From Eutypa lata (Eukaryota; Ascomycota; Sordariomycetes; Xylariales; Diatrypaceae), in the NCBI GenBank assembly GCA_022661535.1, contig JAKULF010000001.1:2542001-2606000 (forward strand): a stretch of 64,000 bases of DNA. Direction: 5' to 3'. Below the pieces are notes generated by a model, which was given only the letters and a program-made list of their open reading frames with translations, was not told where the DNA came from and did not search any database. Positions 1 through 13,419 of this stretch are shown here, in pieces. A program made the position numbers and the translations under genes. The stretch's first letter is position 1. Each line of letters begins with the position of its first letter.

Positions 1-164
1 TAAATAAAAAACGTTTTATAAAATTTATAAAAATTATTATTAACATAATTATTATTAAAAATTTAAACGAAATTAATTAACTTTTAAATATTTATATTAT
101 TAAATTAAATTTTATTAACGATATTTATATAAATTAATAATAATATATTAAAAAATCGTTTTAA
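1..164. other. AT-rich flank, no feature seen
   Basis: The stretch before the first recognisable repeat is almost pure A and T, with a few CpG remnants. No repeat copy or open frame could be recognised. Confidence 0.5.
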
Positions 165-1400
165 ATAATAAATAAAATTTTATTAATTATTATAATATAA
201 AAAAATATAACTTTTTATAAGCTTTAAGAATTTTTTTTTAATTTTCGAAATCGATAAAATTTTATTTTATAAATTATAATTTATTATATTAAATTCGAAA
301 AATTTAATTAAAAAATTAAAGTATAAATTATTAATAATAATAAAATTATTCGAATTATCGTAATATTTATTTTTATTTATAAATTTTATAATAAATTATA
401 TATTATAATAATTTAAATATTTAAAAGATTCGAAAAATTTAAATTATTAAATTTAAATCTTTTTACTTTTTTTTTAAAATTTAAACTTTAAGCTTTATAA
501 ATTTAATTATTATATTATAAATTTTTTACATTAATTATTATATATAAATCTTTTATTTAATTTTATATATATATTTAATTTTGCATTTATACGTAAGTTT
601 AACCGATTTATAATTAAATTAATTAATTAAAATTGCATTATTTAATTACATTATTTTAAAAATCCTTAAGTAATTAAAGCTTTAAAGTTATAATTTATAA
701 GTTTATAAATTCGAAAAATAATTAATAAATAATTAATAAGTTTATAAGTTATAAGTTTATAAATTTATAAGTTATTTTTATATAATTATTATAACTATTT
801 ATATATAATTATAAATCAACTATAAAGTAAATCTATAAGCTATTTAACTAATTATTGCTACTTATAACTTTTAAACTTATAATTATTATAATTACTTATA
901 ATTATTATAGTTATTTATATACAACTATAAATTAACTATAAGTCTACAAATTACTTAATTGCTGCCATCGTACAATTACTATAACCACTTACAATTATAA
1001 ATCTATAAATTTAAAAACTATAAAATAAATTTATAAATTTATAAATTTAAAAATTATAAGTTTAAAAATTATAAATTTAAAAGTTATAAGTTTAAAAACT
1101 ATAAGTTTAAAAGTTATAAGTTATAAATGATTAAAGTTAAATAACTTATAAAACCTAAAGGATATATTTAATTAAAGTGTTAAATCTTTTTTAAAACTAA
1201 TTAAATTATTAGCGTTATTTTAACTTTAAGCTAATAACTATTAATTAAATTTTAACCCATTTAAATCCTTTATTAGCCGGAATTCGATTAATTCGTAAAG
1301 GTTATTTTTTATTAATTACTTAATAATAATAACTTTATTTTTATTTCGAATTTTACGATTAATTTTTAAATAATTTAAAATAAAAGATTTTTCGAATTTA
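165..1400 (+). mobile_element. A1 element copy 1, heavily RIP-mutated
   Basis: This copy lines up along its length with the A1 copies at 46.7 and 52.2 kb and, from about position 480, with the unmutated copy at 29.3-31.05 kb. Almost all differences are C-to-T or G-to-A. In order it holds the hairpin terminus (about 170-290), the A1 middle module, the T-rich tract and tRNA-like segment (about 470-560), a decayed minisatellite now reading as TTATAAGTTTATAA-type repeats (about 690-1140), and the distal end (about 1150-1400). The distal end keeps recognisable blocks such as ATTTCGAATTTTACGATTAA. No coding capacity is visible in any copy, so it is probably non-autonomous. Confidence 0.7.
690..1140. 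repeat. RIP-decayed minisatellite of A1 copy 1
   Basis: Short repeats of the form TAAGTTTATAAGTTATAA are what GTAGGTCTGTAGG- and CAGCTG-type units become after C-to-T and G-to-A change. The stretch holds the same place in the element as the intact minisatellite at 29.6-30.8 kb. Confidence 0.65.
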
Positions 1401-2749
1401 ATAAACGATATAAAATTATTATTTATTTTATTTATTTTATATTATAAATAATATATAATTTAAAATTAAAAAATTATTATTAAAAATAAAACGTTTAAAT
1501 ATATAAATTTAATTAAAAAGTTTAATTTTTTAAATTACGTAATTAAACTTAATATAATTTATATAACGTTTATTTAAATTTAATTTATAAATAATTTATT
1601 ATTAAAATATATAAATTATATTAAACGTTTATTAAAATATATAAATAATATTATAAATTTATTAATTTAATATTAAATTTTAAATAAAAAATATTTATAT
1701 TATAAATATAATAATTTTAAATTATTTTAATTATAATAATAACTTTAATTTAAAGAAATCGATTATAAATTATGTATTTTATATAATAAAAACCTTTATT
1801 ATATAAATTTCGAAATTTTAAATAATTATTATTTATTATATAACGAAAATTAAATACGTAATTTTAAATATAATAATAATAAAAATAATTAATATTAAAA
1901 ACTTTTTATAAAAACTTAATTTAATATTTAAAAAATATATTATTTTATTAAAAAATAATATAAATATATTAAAGTAAATAAAAAAGATTATAATATTTTA
2001 AAAAAAAACGTTATATTTAAATCGATTATTATTATATACGTTAAAAAATTAATAATAATTATATTAAAATTTAATATATTAAAATAAATAAAAATTTAAT
2101 AAATAGTTTTTTGTTAAATTTTTTAATCGAAAAGTTTTTAACGAATTTATAACGAAATTAAATTTAAAATTAATTTAAAAATCGTTTAAAACATTAAGAA
2201 ATATATTAATTAATTAATAAATTAAATTAATTAAAAAAATAAAAAAATAATATTTATTAAATTTTCGTTATAAAGAAAACAAATCGTTATTTTTTAAAAT
2301 TATATATTATTATAATATTTTCTTTACGATTATTATATTTGTTCGGCTTAAAAGCTTTTTTTTTAATATTTAATTTAAAAGATTTAAAGCAATTTTTAAA
2401 TTAATTCGGTTTTTATTAAATAAATTAGTTTTTATTAAATTTCTTTTTAATATTTATAATATATAATATAAAGAAAAATTAATAATTAATAATTTTTAAT
2501 TAAAATTTTTCGTTATTTTTAAAATTAAGAATTTCGAACTTTATTTTGCTTTATATAATTAATAATATATTAATTAATAATAATTTAATTAAACTTTAAA
2601 TATATATATACGAGCAAAATTATTAATATTACGAACTAAATAAAATTAATAATTAAATTATTAAATTACGAAAATAAATATAAAAATTAAAAATTTAATT
2701 TTAATAAATTTATAATTTAATTTTTTAAAATTTTTAAAATTTTAAAGAA
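1401..2749. other. Unresolved AT-rich DNA
   Basis: The composition is RIP-like, with scattered CpG remnants. I found no second copy elsewhere in the window, no open frame of note and no RNA gene. Confidence 0.4.
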
Positions 2750-3100
2750 ATTAATTTCTTATTAATGTAAAAAGGCGTATTAATAAATAAAGTATTTTAA
2801 TAACGATTTATAATAATAATAAAAGGTTAAACATCAAGAATATTTTAAAATATTACGTATAATTTTTAAAATATAAAGATTAATATATAATTTAAATTTA
2901 TAATTAAATTAATATAAACTTTTTTAAATAATAATATATATTTTATTTTTCGAAAACTTTTCGAAATTAATATTTATTTATATATTTTAATAATTTATAT
3001 ATAAACTTTAATAATAAATTTATATTTATTATTTTTAATTTTTAATCTATATATTAATTTTTAATTTTTAACGTTTTATTATATTAAACTTTTATATTAA
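2750..3100 (+). mobile_element. Family F fragment
   Basis: This piece matches the first ~300 bp of the family F copies at 13.42, 60.11 and 62.59 kb. Shared landmarks are an ATTAATAAATAAAGTATTTTAATAACG-type start, a block resembling TTTTTTAAATAATAATATAT, and a following CGAAATTAATATTTATTTATAT-type block. The match fades after about 3.0 kb, so the copy is truncated. Confidence 0.55.
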
Positions 3101-3689
3101 AAATTTAAATTAATTTTTTATAATTTTTATAATATTTATTAATTATATTTTTTAATTTATTTAAAATTAATTTTAAATTTTTTAAATTTTTTAAATTAAG
3201 TTTTTTTTAAATATTTATTATAAAATATTTTTATTAAAATTTTTATTATTATAATAAATTATTTATTATTATTAAAAATTTAAACTTTAATTATAAAAAT
3301 TAAAAAATTAATTAATTTAATTTTCTTTTTCGTAAAGTTTTATATTAATTTTTAAAAGATTTTTTTAAAAAAGATTATTATTAAAGTTTATAAAAAGAAT
3401 TATTTTAATGAAATATTAATATTAATTTTAATGAACGATTTTATTAATAATAAATTAATTTTTATTTTATATTTTAAGGTTTAAATGTTTTTAATTTTTT
3501 ATTATATTTTATAAATTTATTTATTTTTATTTTTTTAATATATTTTATAATATTAATAAAATTATATTTTTAAAAACTTTTATAAAGAAATTATATTTTT
3601 ATAATTATTAATAATTTTATATAAAATTTTATAATTAAATAATTAAAAAGCTTTAAAAATAAATTTAATTTAATTTTTTATAATATAAA
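3101..3689. other. Unresolved AT-rich DNA
   Basis: Only RIP-like AT sequence is visible between the F fragment and the D element. No repeat partner or open frame was found. Confidence 0.4.
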
Positions 3690-6475
3690 TCATTAAACCT
3701 TTTTTAATTATTACGATAAAAAAAATACGATTTTATGCTTATAAATAAACTTTAAAAACTTTTTTTAACTTTTAAACGAAAAAAGTTTATTTTATAAATT
3801 AATAAAATATATTAATTTAAATATTATATTACATATATATAAATAATAATATTTATAATAAAATACGAATTTAATTTTCGGGTTTAAATTAATTATAACG
3901 AGTTAATTTAAATTTAAAGTTAAAAATTAAATTTATATAAAAATATTAAAAATTTAAAAATTTAAATTTTTTTTATACGAAATTTAAATTTAAATTTTTA
4001 TTAAATTAAATTAAATTATAATTTTACATTAAATTACGTTATTATTATATATTAATTAATTTAAATATTTTCTTTTAAATATAATTTATATTTTAATTAA
4101 TTATTAAATTTATTATATAATAAATTTATTTATATATTAATATATATTTATTTATTATATAAAAAAGAAATTCTTTTAATAATAATAATATTATTATATT
4201 TTATATTGTTTAAAATTAACGTTTTATTAAATAAATTTAAAGATATTATTTTCGATTTTTTCATTAATTATTATTAAATTTATATATCGTTAAAATATTT
4301 ATTAAAAAGAAAAAAAAACGATTAATAATAAAAGTTTCGATATTTATTCGATAATTATTTTAACAAAACGTATTTTAATTTATCGTTATTATTATTTAAA
4401 AAGTTTAAATACGTTTTAATTTAAACTTAATCTTTTTTAACATAAAATATATTTTTAAAAATATTAATAAATTCATTTATAAAAATAATAATAAAAACTA
4501 CGATATTTATGAATTTATAAATTATTTTATATTTAATTTAATAATCATTTATTAACGATAACTTTAATAAAAAAGTTTTAATTAAAATAATTTTTAAAAT
4601 TATTTATTTTTAAAAATTAATCGTTTTATTTTTAATTTATTTTAAAAATATTTTAAATATTAACGATAAATAATAATTTAATACGAATAATGAACTTATA
4701 TAAAATAATACTTTCGATTATTATATTAAATCTACGATTATTTAATAACGTTTATTTTTTACGTTTAATTAAACTATTTTATTTTATAATTTTAATTTTA
4801 ATTTAATCGAAAAGATTAATATTATTATTATAAATAATTTATAAAGTTATTATTAATAATTAATTAAAATAAATTAATCGTATTAAATATTAATATATAA
4901 TAAATAAAAAACGAAATGATTTTAATTTTAATTATTTAATTTTTTTAATAATTATTATAAGGTTTTTTAAATTATTATTAAATTAATAAAAAATTTAATA
5001 CGTTTTAATTTATCGTTAAAAAACTTACTTTTAAACGATAAATAATTATTCGTTTTTAAAAAAAATAAAAACTATATAATTTAAGTTATTAAAATCGTTA
5101 TTTTTAAACGAAAATAATTTTCGTTTAAAAAGTTATAATAAATAACGATTAAAATAATAATAATAATAACGAATTCGATTTAATTATAAAATAATTTAAT
5201 AAAAAGTTAATTTTAATCGTTAAAGATATTTTAAATATAATATAACCTTTCGTTAAAAATTCGTTAAACTTTTCGATTTCGAAATATAATTAATTAATAA
5301 AGCATAAATGTTTTTTAATTTTAAATAATTAAATTCGATTTTTAATATTATATTTAAAGCTTAATTTTTTATTATTATAATTAAGTTTTTTTATTTTTAT
5401 TTTAAATATATATTAAAAGCATTTTTTAAATAAAAGTTTTTATATTTATTTATTTTATTTTATTATTATTATATATATATTATTAAAATATAAAGAATAT
5501 AACTTTTAAAACGTATATAATATATAAAAATACGTTTATAAAATAATTTTTTTTAAATATTTAAACTTTATATTTAATTATAAAATATTATAATTTATAA
5601 ATTATATATATTTTATTATTAATTAAATAATTTATTTAAAACTTTAATTTTATATTTAAAATATAATGATTTAAATAATTTATTAAGTTCGTTATCGATT
5701 AATTATAAGTAATTTTTTTATTTAATTTTTAATTTTTTTAATAATTATTTAAACGAAAAGTTATTATATATATAAGTTAAATTTAACGTAACTCGAGTTT
5801 ATAAAATGTTTTTTTAATATATTTAATTAAAATTAAATAAAATATTAAATATTATATCTTTTAATATAAATATATAAAAAATAATAATATAAAAAAGCTT
5901 AAAATTAAAATTAAATATCGAAATAATATATATTATTTTTTTAATATAATATTTTATAATTTATATATAATAATAACATATAATATAATTTAAAAAGATT
6001 ACTTTTAATAATACGTATCGTTTTTTAATACGAACTTTTAACATATATATAAAATAAATATTATGTATTTTTCGTAATAATTTTAAAAAATTTATAAAAA
6101 GCGGCTTTATATAATTATCGAAATTTATTATTATTATTTTTGGAAATTTTTATAATAAAGTTATTATCGTTAATTTAAAAAATAATATGAAAATATTTTA
6201 AATATTATTAATTCAACCATTAAAACCTTATAAATTATATATTAATATAATTTTATAAATAATATAAATCGAAATTTCTTTAAATTAATTTTTAATTTTT
6301 TAAAACTTTATTAATTAAACTTTAATATTTTTATAAAAAGCTTTTATTTATAAAGCGAAATTATTTAAATTTAATATAAATTTATAATTATATTATTTAA
6401 TTTAAATTTTAATAATATAAATATAAATAATATTAAAAAATTATTAATTTTTATAATAAAAACTTTTATTTTTAA
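3690..6475 (+). mobile_element. D element copy 1, RIP-mutated
   Basis: This is one of two direct copies; the other is at 15.55-18.47 kb and co-linearity is clear over ~2.7 kb. The first ~300 bp also match the unmutated A2 copy at 29.0-29.3 kb: the terminal hairpin, then a block ending in TAAAATACG and TTAATTTTCGGG (TTAGTTTTCGGC in A2), then the T-tract and the start of the tRNA-like segment near 3980. After that D departs from A and runs another ~2.5 kb with no minisatellite. This longer body could be a decayed coding region, but stops fill all frames and I recognise no domain. Confidence 0.65.
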
Positions 6476-6673
6476 TATAACTTATTATAAAAATAAAGAT
6501 AATATTTTTATAAAATAAAACTTTTTTATATTTATATTTTTATTTATTTATAAACGAAAAAAATAAAAAAATAAATTATAAATAAATCGTAATTATAAAT
6601 AATAATTTAATATTATATTATATAAAATAAGTTATTTTAATTTTAAAGTATTAATTATTTTTTATAATAAAAT
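6476..6673. other. Short AT-rich spacer
   Basis: Nearly pure A+T sequence separates the D element from the distal end of A1 copy 2. Nothing recognisable is seen. Confidence 0.4.
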
Positions 6674-6788
6674 GTTTATCATGTTCAAAGGATATTTTTA
6701 TTCTAACGTTTTTCGAAATTAACCGTAAAATTCGAAGTAAAATCAAGGTTGGCACGAATAGCGGATATTGATAACAATACCCTTCTGG

Positions 6789-6893
6789 GATTGGTCGAAT
6801 CTGCACCGATAAGGACTTAGTGCCGAGCTAGTTCGAAGCTAATTGGCGCTAGTCTTTTGATTGGTCCTAAAAAAGATTCAGCACTTTGATTGG
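6789..6893 (-). promoter_or_regulatory. Three CCAATC motifs in distal end of A1 copy 2
   Basis: GATTGG occurs at 6789-6794, 6859-6864 and 6888-6893, which is CCAATC on the minus strand. The A2 copy at 30.8-30.94 kb has the same three in the same order. CCAAT is a known fungal promoter element, and such motifs could equally be protein-binding sites of the element; their role here is inference. Confidence 0.35.
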
Positions 6894-6939
6894 GTGTATC
6901 CTTCAGGTTTTATGGGCCACTTAGCTTTGACCACCTACA

Positions 6940-7450
6940 ACCTACAGCTTTCAGACCTACAGCTTTTAGACCTACAGCTTTTAGACCTACAGACCTACAG
7001 ACCTACCCTGTAGCTTTTAGACCTACAGACCTACAGCCTGTAGACCTACAGCTGTAGGTGGCTGTAGCAGCTGTACGGTGGCAGCAGCTAGGTAGCTTGC
7101 AGACCTACCCTACAACTTACAGCCCTACAGCTTTTAGACCTACAGCTGACCTACAGCTGTATATAAGTAGCTGTAGCAGCTGTAAGTGACTGTAGCAGCT
7201 GTAGGTCTAAAAGCTGTAGGTGGCACCAGCTAATTAGGTGGCCTACAGACCTACCCTACAGCTGACTTACAGCTGTATATAAATGGCTGTAACAGCTGTA
7301 CGAAGGTGGCTTACAGACCTGTAGACCTATAGCCTACAGATCTACTAGCCACTTACTAGCCACCTTTCGGACTTACAGACCTACAAATTACAGCCCTAAA
7401 GCTTTGACCACTTAGGGATTTCTAAGGTGGTGCAGCTAGGTGGTGCAGCT
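6940..7450. repeat. Preserved CAGCTG / GTAGGTCT minisatellite
   Basis: Degenerate tandem and interspersed units of ACCTACAG, CAGCTGTA and GTGGCTGTAGCAGC fill this stretch on both strands. Many units are self-complementary (CTACAGCTGTAG). Many CpA sites survive, so RIP has barely touched it. Confidence 0.8.
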
Positions 7451-7975
7451 TTGACCAGCTAGCTCGGCTATAGGTCGGCTAAACCTGCGTACGGGCGCAG
7501 AATTAAGTATATATATAAAGTTAAATAAAAGATTTATATGTAATAATTAATATAAAAAGCTTATAATATAATAGTTAAATTTATAAAATTCGTAATACGT
7601 AATAATTAATTTATAAAGCTTAAAATTCGAATTATAAATTATAAAGTTATAAAATTATAAAGTTAAAAATTTAAATTTAATAATTTAAATTTTTTAAATC
7701 TTTTAAATATTTAAATTATCGTAATATATAATTTATTATAAAGTTTATAAATAAAAGTAAATATTACGATAATTCGAATAACTTTATTATTATTAATAAT
7801 TTATACTTTAATTCTTCGATTAAATTCTTCGAATTTAACGTAATAAATTATAATTTATAAAGTAAAATTTTATCGATTTTAAAAGTTAAAAAAAAGTTTT
7901 TAAAGTTTATAAAAAGCCGTACTTTTTTACATCGTAACGATTAATAAAATTTTATTTTATATTATTCGATTTAAT

Positions 7976-8944
7976 ATAATTAAAGTTATAATAACGCTTA
8001 TATTATTATATATTAATTTATAAAAATAATAAAAGATTTAATATATAAAGTTAATAATTATTTTTTATTATATTAATATATATATAAAATAAAATTTTTA
8101 TAAAATTATTTTTAAAAAATATTAATATATATTAATTATTTTTTTAAAAATAAAAACGTTTATTTTTAAGCTTTTTATAATTTAAGTTTTAAGTTTTTTT
8201 AAAGTTTTTTAAAGTTTTTTATAAATTTAAAATTTATAATTTTATTATAAAAAGAAATGTTAAAAAAAATTAAAAAATTCTTTTTATATATCGTAAATAA
8301 AAACGAAAGAAATAATTATAAAAAAAGATTTTTTATAAAAAATAATTATAATTTCTTTAAAAACGAAAAAGCTTTTAAAAAAAAATTTTTATTAAAAAAT
8401 TTAATAAATATTTAATTAAAATTTATAATAAATAATATATTTTATAATAATAAAATAATATTAATTAATAATTTTAAAAAGAATTTATTAAATTTTTAAT
8501 TAAAAAGTTTAATAACAAAATATTTTAATTATTAAAATCGTAATTTTATATTTACATTAATACGTTTAATTTTAAAAAATATTTTTTAATTAATAATTAA
8601 AACGATATGTATATTTTTATTAAAAATTTAAAATTAATTTTTAAAAACTTTAAAGTATTAAATAATACGATTTATTACGTAATTTAAATTAATAAATTTT
8701 AAAATTTAATATTATAATTAATAAAAAACTTTTAAAAATTAAGATTTTTTAATTAATATGATTTTAATTTAAATTATTAAAAATTAAAAATTTAATTAAT
8801 ATTTTTTTATAATTTTTTAAATTTAATATAAAAATTTTAAAAAGTTTTTTATAATAAATTTAAAAGTTAAAAAGCGATTAATTTTTTATTATTTTTAATA
8901 ATAAAAAAGTTTTTAATTTAAATTATATAAAAATTCGTAATCGT
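7976..8944. other. Unresolved AT-rich DNA
   Basis: The texture is RIP-like and no second copy was recognised within the window. Runs such as AAAGTTTTTTAAAGTTTTTT near 8200 are simple low-complexity sequence. Confidence 0.4.
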
Positions 8945-9720
8945 TTAATTTAATAATTAAAAGTTTAATAGTTTTTTTTTCGAAAAAAAAAAGTTTAAAT
9001 TTTTCGACGATTATTTTATCGATTTATTTCTTATAAAGTTTAAATTTAAGGTTTTTTTATTCGTAATAAATAATTAACGTTAACGATATAACTTCGTTTA
9101 TTTTTCGATAAAATGTAAAATATTACGCGATTAATAAAGATTTTATTAATTATTAATTTATAACGTATTATTTATAAATTAAATTAATTTATTTATAAAT
9201 TTAATTTTTACGATAATTAATTAATATTATTTTAATTGTAATTTTGTTGTAATTTAATTAAAGAACCTTTTAAACGACTTTATTAAAAAACGATTAATAA
9301 ACAAAATAATTAATAAGTTTATTTTATTTTCTTAATTAATAAAAGTTTATTTTATTTTTATTAATAATTATAAGTTTTATTTTTTTAAGCTTTATTATAA
9401 TTTTATAACGATTAATTAAATACGATTTTTTTAACGAATATAATAATCGTTAATTAAGAATAATTATTATTAAATAACGATAATTATTATTTTTTAATTT
9501 AATATATTAATAATATTTTTATTACGGTTTATTATAATAATTAATAATAAAATTAATTAATATAATATAACGTTATAATTAAATATGGTTTATATTATAA
9601 CGTTATGTTATTATTACGATGTAATTAAAAAGGTTTTTTATTAATATAAATATTAATAATATTTAATTAAGTTTACGAATCTTTAAAAATTTAATAAAAA
9701 GTTTATAATTAATATATAAT
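8945..9720 (+). repeat. Family C repeat copy, LTR-like
   Basis: The copy begins with TTTAATTTAATAATTAAAAG and is co-linear with the copy at 12.55 kb. Shared blocks include GATTAATAAAGATTTTATTA, TAACGATTAATTAAATACGA and the end block TTTAATTAAGTTTACGAATC. It belongs to the same subtype as the 12.55 kb copy and is more distantly related to the copies at 24, 31, 41 and 42 kb. Confidence 0.6.
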
Positions 9721-11239
9721 TATAATTATTTATATATAAAGAATAATTAAAAATATATTATATATTTTATTTTTTATTTTTTAATAATTAAAGAAAAAAT
9801 ATATATATATAAATTAATAAAAAAAGTTATAATAAAAGTTATAATTATATTTAAATTAATAAATTTAAAAGATTAAAAACTTAAAATAACGTTTTATTTT
9901 TTATTAAAAAAATCTTTTAATAAATTTAATTAAAGAAAACGTTTTATAAAGATTTTAAATAAATTAAAAGCGAAAAAGTTAAAAATAGTTTTTTTTAAAA
10001 AAGTTTAATATTAAATTATTAATATTAATTAATTTTAAAAGTAATATTTAAAAAAAGCATTTAAATTTAAGTTTAACATTTCGTTAAAAATAATAAAAAT
10101 TGTTTTAAATTAAATATTAATAATTAAATAAATTTAAAAAAAAAGAAAATTAATCGTAATAAAAATTATATTATTAAATTTTTTAACGATAATTTTAAAA
10201 TATAAATTTAAAGTTTTCGTTATAAGAAATAAAATAAAATAAATTTAAAAAATTAAAACGAAAATAAAATAAAAGTTTTTTTTAAAATTAAAGTTTATAA
10301 AATTTCGTTATTAATATTAAAATTTATTAAAAAAGTATATTAATTTTTTTTATATATTTAAATTAACGATTAATATTATATAAAAAGAAATAGTTTTAAA
10401 GTTTTAAAAAAATACTTAATTTAAAATATTTAAAATATTTTATTTAAATAATATTTAATATATAATTAAAATAAAAAAAATTTAAAAAATTTTTAAATTA
10501 TAGAAGTTTTAATTTTAATTTTTATATTATTTATTATATGTTTAAAATATTATTATTAAAAATATTTATATTATAAAACTTTTATTTAAAAAATATATTA
10601 TAAATTTAAAATAAAATATTTTATATTTTATATTTTTAAATTATTATTTAAAATAAAAAAATATTTTTATTTTTTAATATTCTTTTTATATATTTTTATT
10701 TTTAATATATTATATTAAAAATAATATTTTTTATTTAAATACTTTTTAATAATAAAATAAATAAATAATTTTTATATTTATTTATATTTATTTTTTATTA
10801 TTAATATTTATTTTATTTAAAATATAATTTTATATAATTTATATTATTTAAATTTTAAATTTTATTTTATAATATATAAATATAAATAATTAAAATAATT
10901 AAAATATTATAATAATAATTATTAAATATTTATAAATTTAAAATGAATTTATAATTATATATAAATAATTATAATAATTAAATTATTATATATATAGATT
11001 TCTTTTTTAAATCTTTAATTGTTTAATCGTTTTAAATATAAATTTTATAAATAATAATATATTAATTATTTAAAACTTTCTTTAAAATAATATAATTAAA
11101 TAAAATTCTTTATATTATTTATTTAATTTATTTAATTATAAATGTTTAAAGAAATATATATAAACGTAAAATTAATTATATATATATAAATAAAAAAAAT
11201 ATTTTATATATAAGAAATAATATATAAAACTTAAGATAT
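9721..11239. other. Unresolved AT-rich DNA
   Basis: No repeat partner, gene or RNA was recognised. The stretch from about 10500 to 11000 is almost pure A+T. Confidence 0.4.
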
Positions 11240-11800
11240 AAAATATTTCTTTATCGTTATGTTCGAAAAAAACGATAAAGCTTTTCGTTTATAAATAAAT
11301 TACGAAATTCGTTTTCGTTATATAAAAAACTTTTTTATTTATTAAAATTAAAAATTAAATATATATATATATATATAACGATTAAATTATTAAAATTAAT
11401 TATAAATTATGTTATAATTGAATTTTATATTAAGATTATAATTTATTTTTTATTTATAACGTTTATATAGAACCTTTATAAAAAATTTTATTATTTAAAT
11501 TTTTTAATTAAAAATTAAATAAATTATAAAATAAATTATTTAATTTTATATAATTTATTAAACGAAATTTAAATTTAAAAACCTTAAATTATAATTATTA
11601 TATTATAATTTTATTATATAAAAAATTAATATTTTATTTATTTATATATAATTTATTTTAAATATAAAAAATTAATATAATATTATATAAATTATGTTAT
11701 AAAATTATAAAATTATAAATTATTAAATTATAAAATTAAATTAAAAAATATTAAATATATAAATAAAATAAAATAAATACGTATATTTAATTATAATTTT
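11240..11800 (+). mobile_element. E element copy 1, truncated
   Basis: It starts with the E-type hairpin terminus: CGTTATGTTCGAAAAAAACGATA, then CTTTTCGTTTATAAATAAATTACG, then a run beginning TTCGTTTTCG. It follows the order of the E copies at 43.87 and 58.88 kb through the segment corresponding to the tRNA-like module (AAACGAAATTTAAATTTAAA near 11565). The match is lost at about 11.8 kb, before the minisatellite. Confidence 0.6.
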
Positions 11801-12544
11801 AAATTAAATTAAATTTTTTAATTAATATATATATTATTTTTTAATAATTTAAATTTAATAATAATTATTTAATATTTAATATTATTAATTTAAAAAATAA
11901 ACTATTTTAATATTAATTTTATATATTTATTATTATATTTTAAAAATATAAAAAAAAAGCTTTAAAATAAAAAATAAAAATATTAATAATTTCTTTTAAT
12001 AATTATATTAAATTATTTTTAAAAACTTTTAAATTTGATTTAAAAAATTATAATATTTATTTTATATATATATTTAAAAAAACTTTTAAAAAAGTATATA
12101 TTATTAAAAATAAATTATATAAAATTTTAAGATTTATATATAATTAAAAATAAATATATTATTATTTTTCGTATATTTAAATTAAAAGATTTAATATTTA
12201 AAATTTTATTAAATAATAATTAAAAATTTAAATCTTTTAAAAATATATTAAAAAATCCATTTTAAAATTTAAATTTAAATATTTATTAAATAAATAAAGA
12301 TTATAAAAGTATTATAAAAAATTATTATAATATATTAATAATAAATATAATAAATTATATTATTAAAATTATTTATTTAAAAACGTAATATTTTATTATA
12401 TATTTTAAATTTATAAACATTAATTTTATTATATAAAAGTTTTTTTATAATATATATAATTTATTAATTTTAATTCTTTATATTTAAATATAAATTTTAA
12501 TATTTTATAATTATATTTTTATATATAAATAAAGTATTTTAATA
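11801..12544. other. Unresolved AT-rich DNA
   Basis: This is near-pure A+T sequence with no recognisable repeat partner or open frame. Confidence 0.4.
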
Positions 12545-12545
12545 A

Positions 12546-13250
12546 TGATTTAACTTAATAATTAAAAACTTAACCGTTTAAAAAAAAAGTTCGAATTCTT
12601 TAACGATTACTTTATTAACTTATTACTTTTAAAATTTAAAATCGAAGTTTTTTTTATAATAAATACTCGGCGATAACGATATAACCCCGGCCATTTTTCG
12701 GCAAAGAAAAAAAATATCGCGCGATTAATAAAAATCTTATTAATTATTAATTCGCAACGTATTATTATTAAATTTAATTTATTTATTTATAAACTTAACT
12801 TTTATAACGATTAATTATTATCGCTTTAATTACGGTTTCGTTACGATTTAATCGAATAAATTCTTAAGCGATTTATTCAAAAACGATTAATAAATAAAGT
12901 AATTAATAAATTTTTTTTTTTTTATTAATTAATAAAAACTTATTTTATCTTTATTAATAATTATAATCTTTATCGTTTTCTTCGAGCTTTATAATAACCT
13001 TATAACGATTAATTAAATGTAATTCTTTCGACGAATATAATAATCGTCGATTAATAATAACCGTTATTAAATAATAATAATTAATATCCTTTAATTTAAC
13101 GCATTAATAATACTTTCGTTATAATTATTATTACGTTATATTATCGTTATAACGTAAATAAAAAAACTTATCGTTAATTGTAAATATTAATAATATTTAA
13201 TTAAGTTTATAAATCTTTAAAAATTTAATAAAAGGTTTTATTCGAAATTA
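12546..13250 (+). repeat. Family C repeat copy, less mutated
   Basis: The copy starts TGATTTAACTTAATAATTAA and runs parallel to the 8.95 kb copy. It keeps more G and C than its neighbours, for example ACTCGGCGATAACGATATAA, CCCCGGCCATTTTTCGGC and ATCGCGCGATTAATAAA. It is therefore one of the better copies for reconstructing this subtype. Its right end is uncertain; the match with the 9 kb copy fades around 13.24 kb. Confidence 0.6.
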
Positions 13251-13419
13251 TAAATAATTATCGGCTTATAATAAATAATTTTCTTTTATTATAATTTATA
13301 TATAATTTATACATAAAAGGTTCGTAATTAATACGTAATTATAGCCGCTTACGTACGAAAGTTAATTAAAAGTGTATTACGTGCTTTAATACTTAACATT
13401 TCGAATAATAATAAATAAA

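Larger units (their letters stand above)
6674..7975 (-). mobile_element. A1 element copy 2, half preserved, half RIP-mutated
   Basis: The copy lies in reverse orientation, with its distal end at the low coordinate. From about 6674 to 7510 it is close to unmutated and matches the reverse complement of 30.8-31.05 kb and 29.4-29.6 kb. It shows the distal end, three GATTGG motifs, the minisatellite and a segment shared with the other A copies (GCTCGGCTATAGGTCGGCTA). From about 7510 to 7975 the same element continues with the tRNA-like segment, A1 middle and hairpin terminus, but there it is as AT-rich and mutated as its surroundings. The switch happens within a few tens of bases. Confidence 0.75.
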
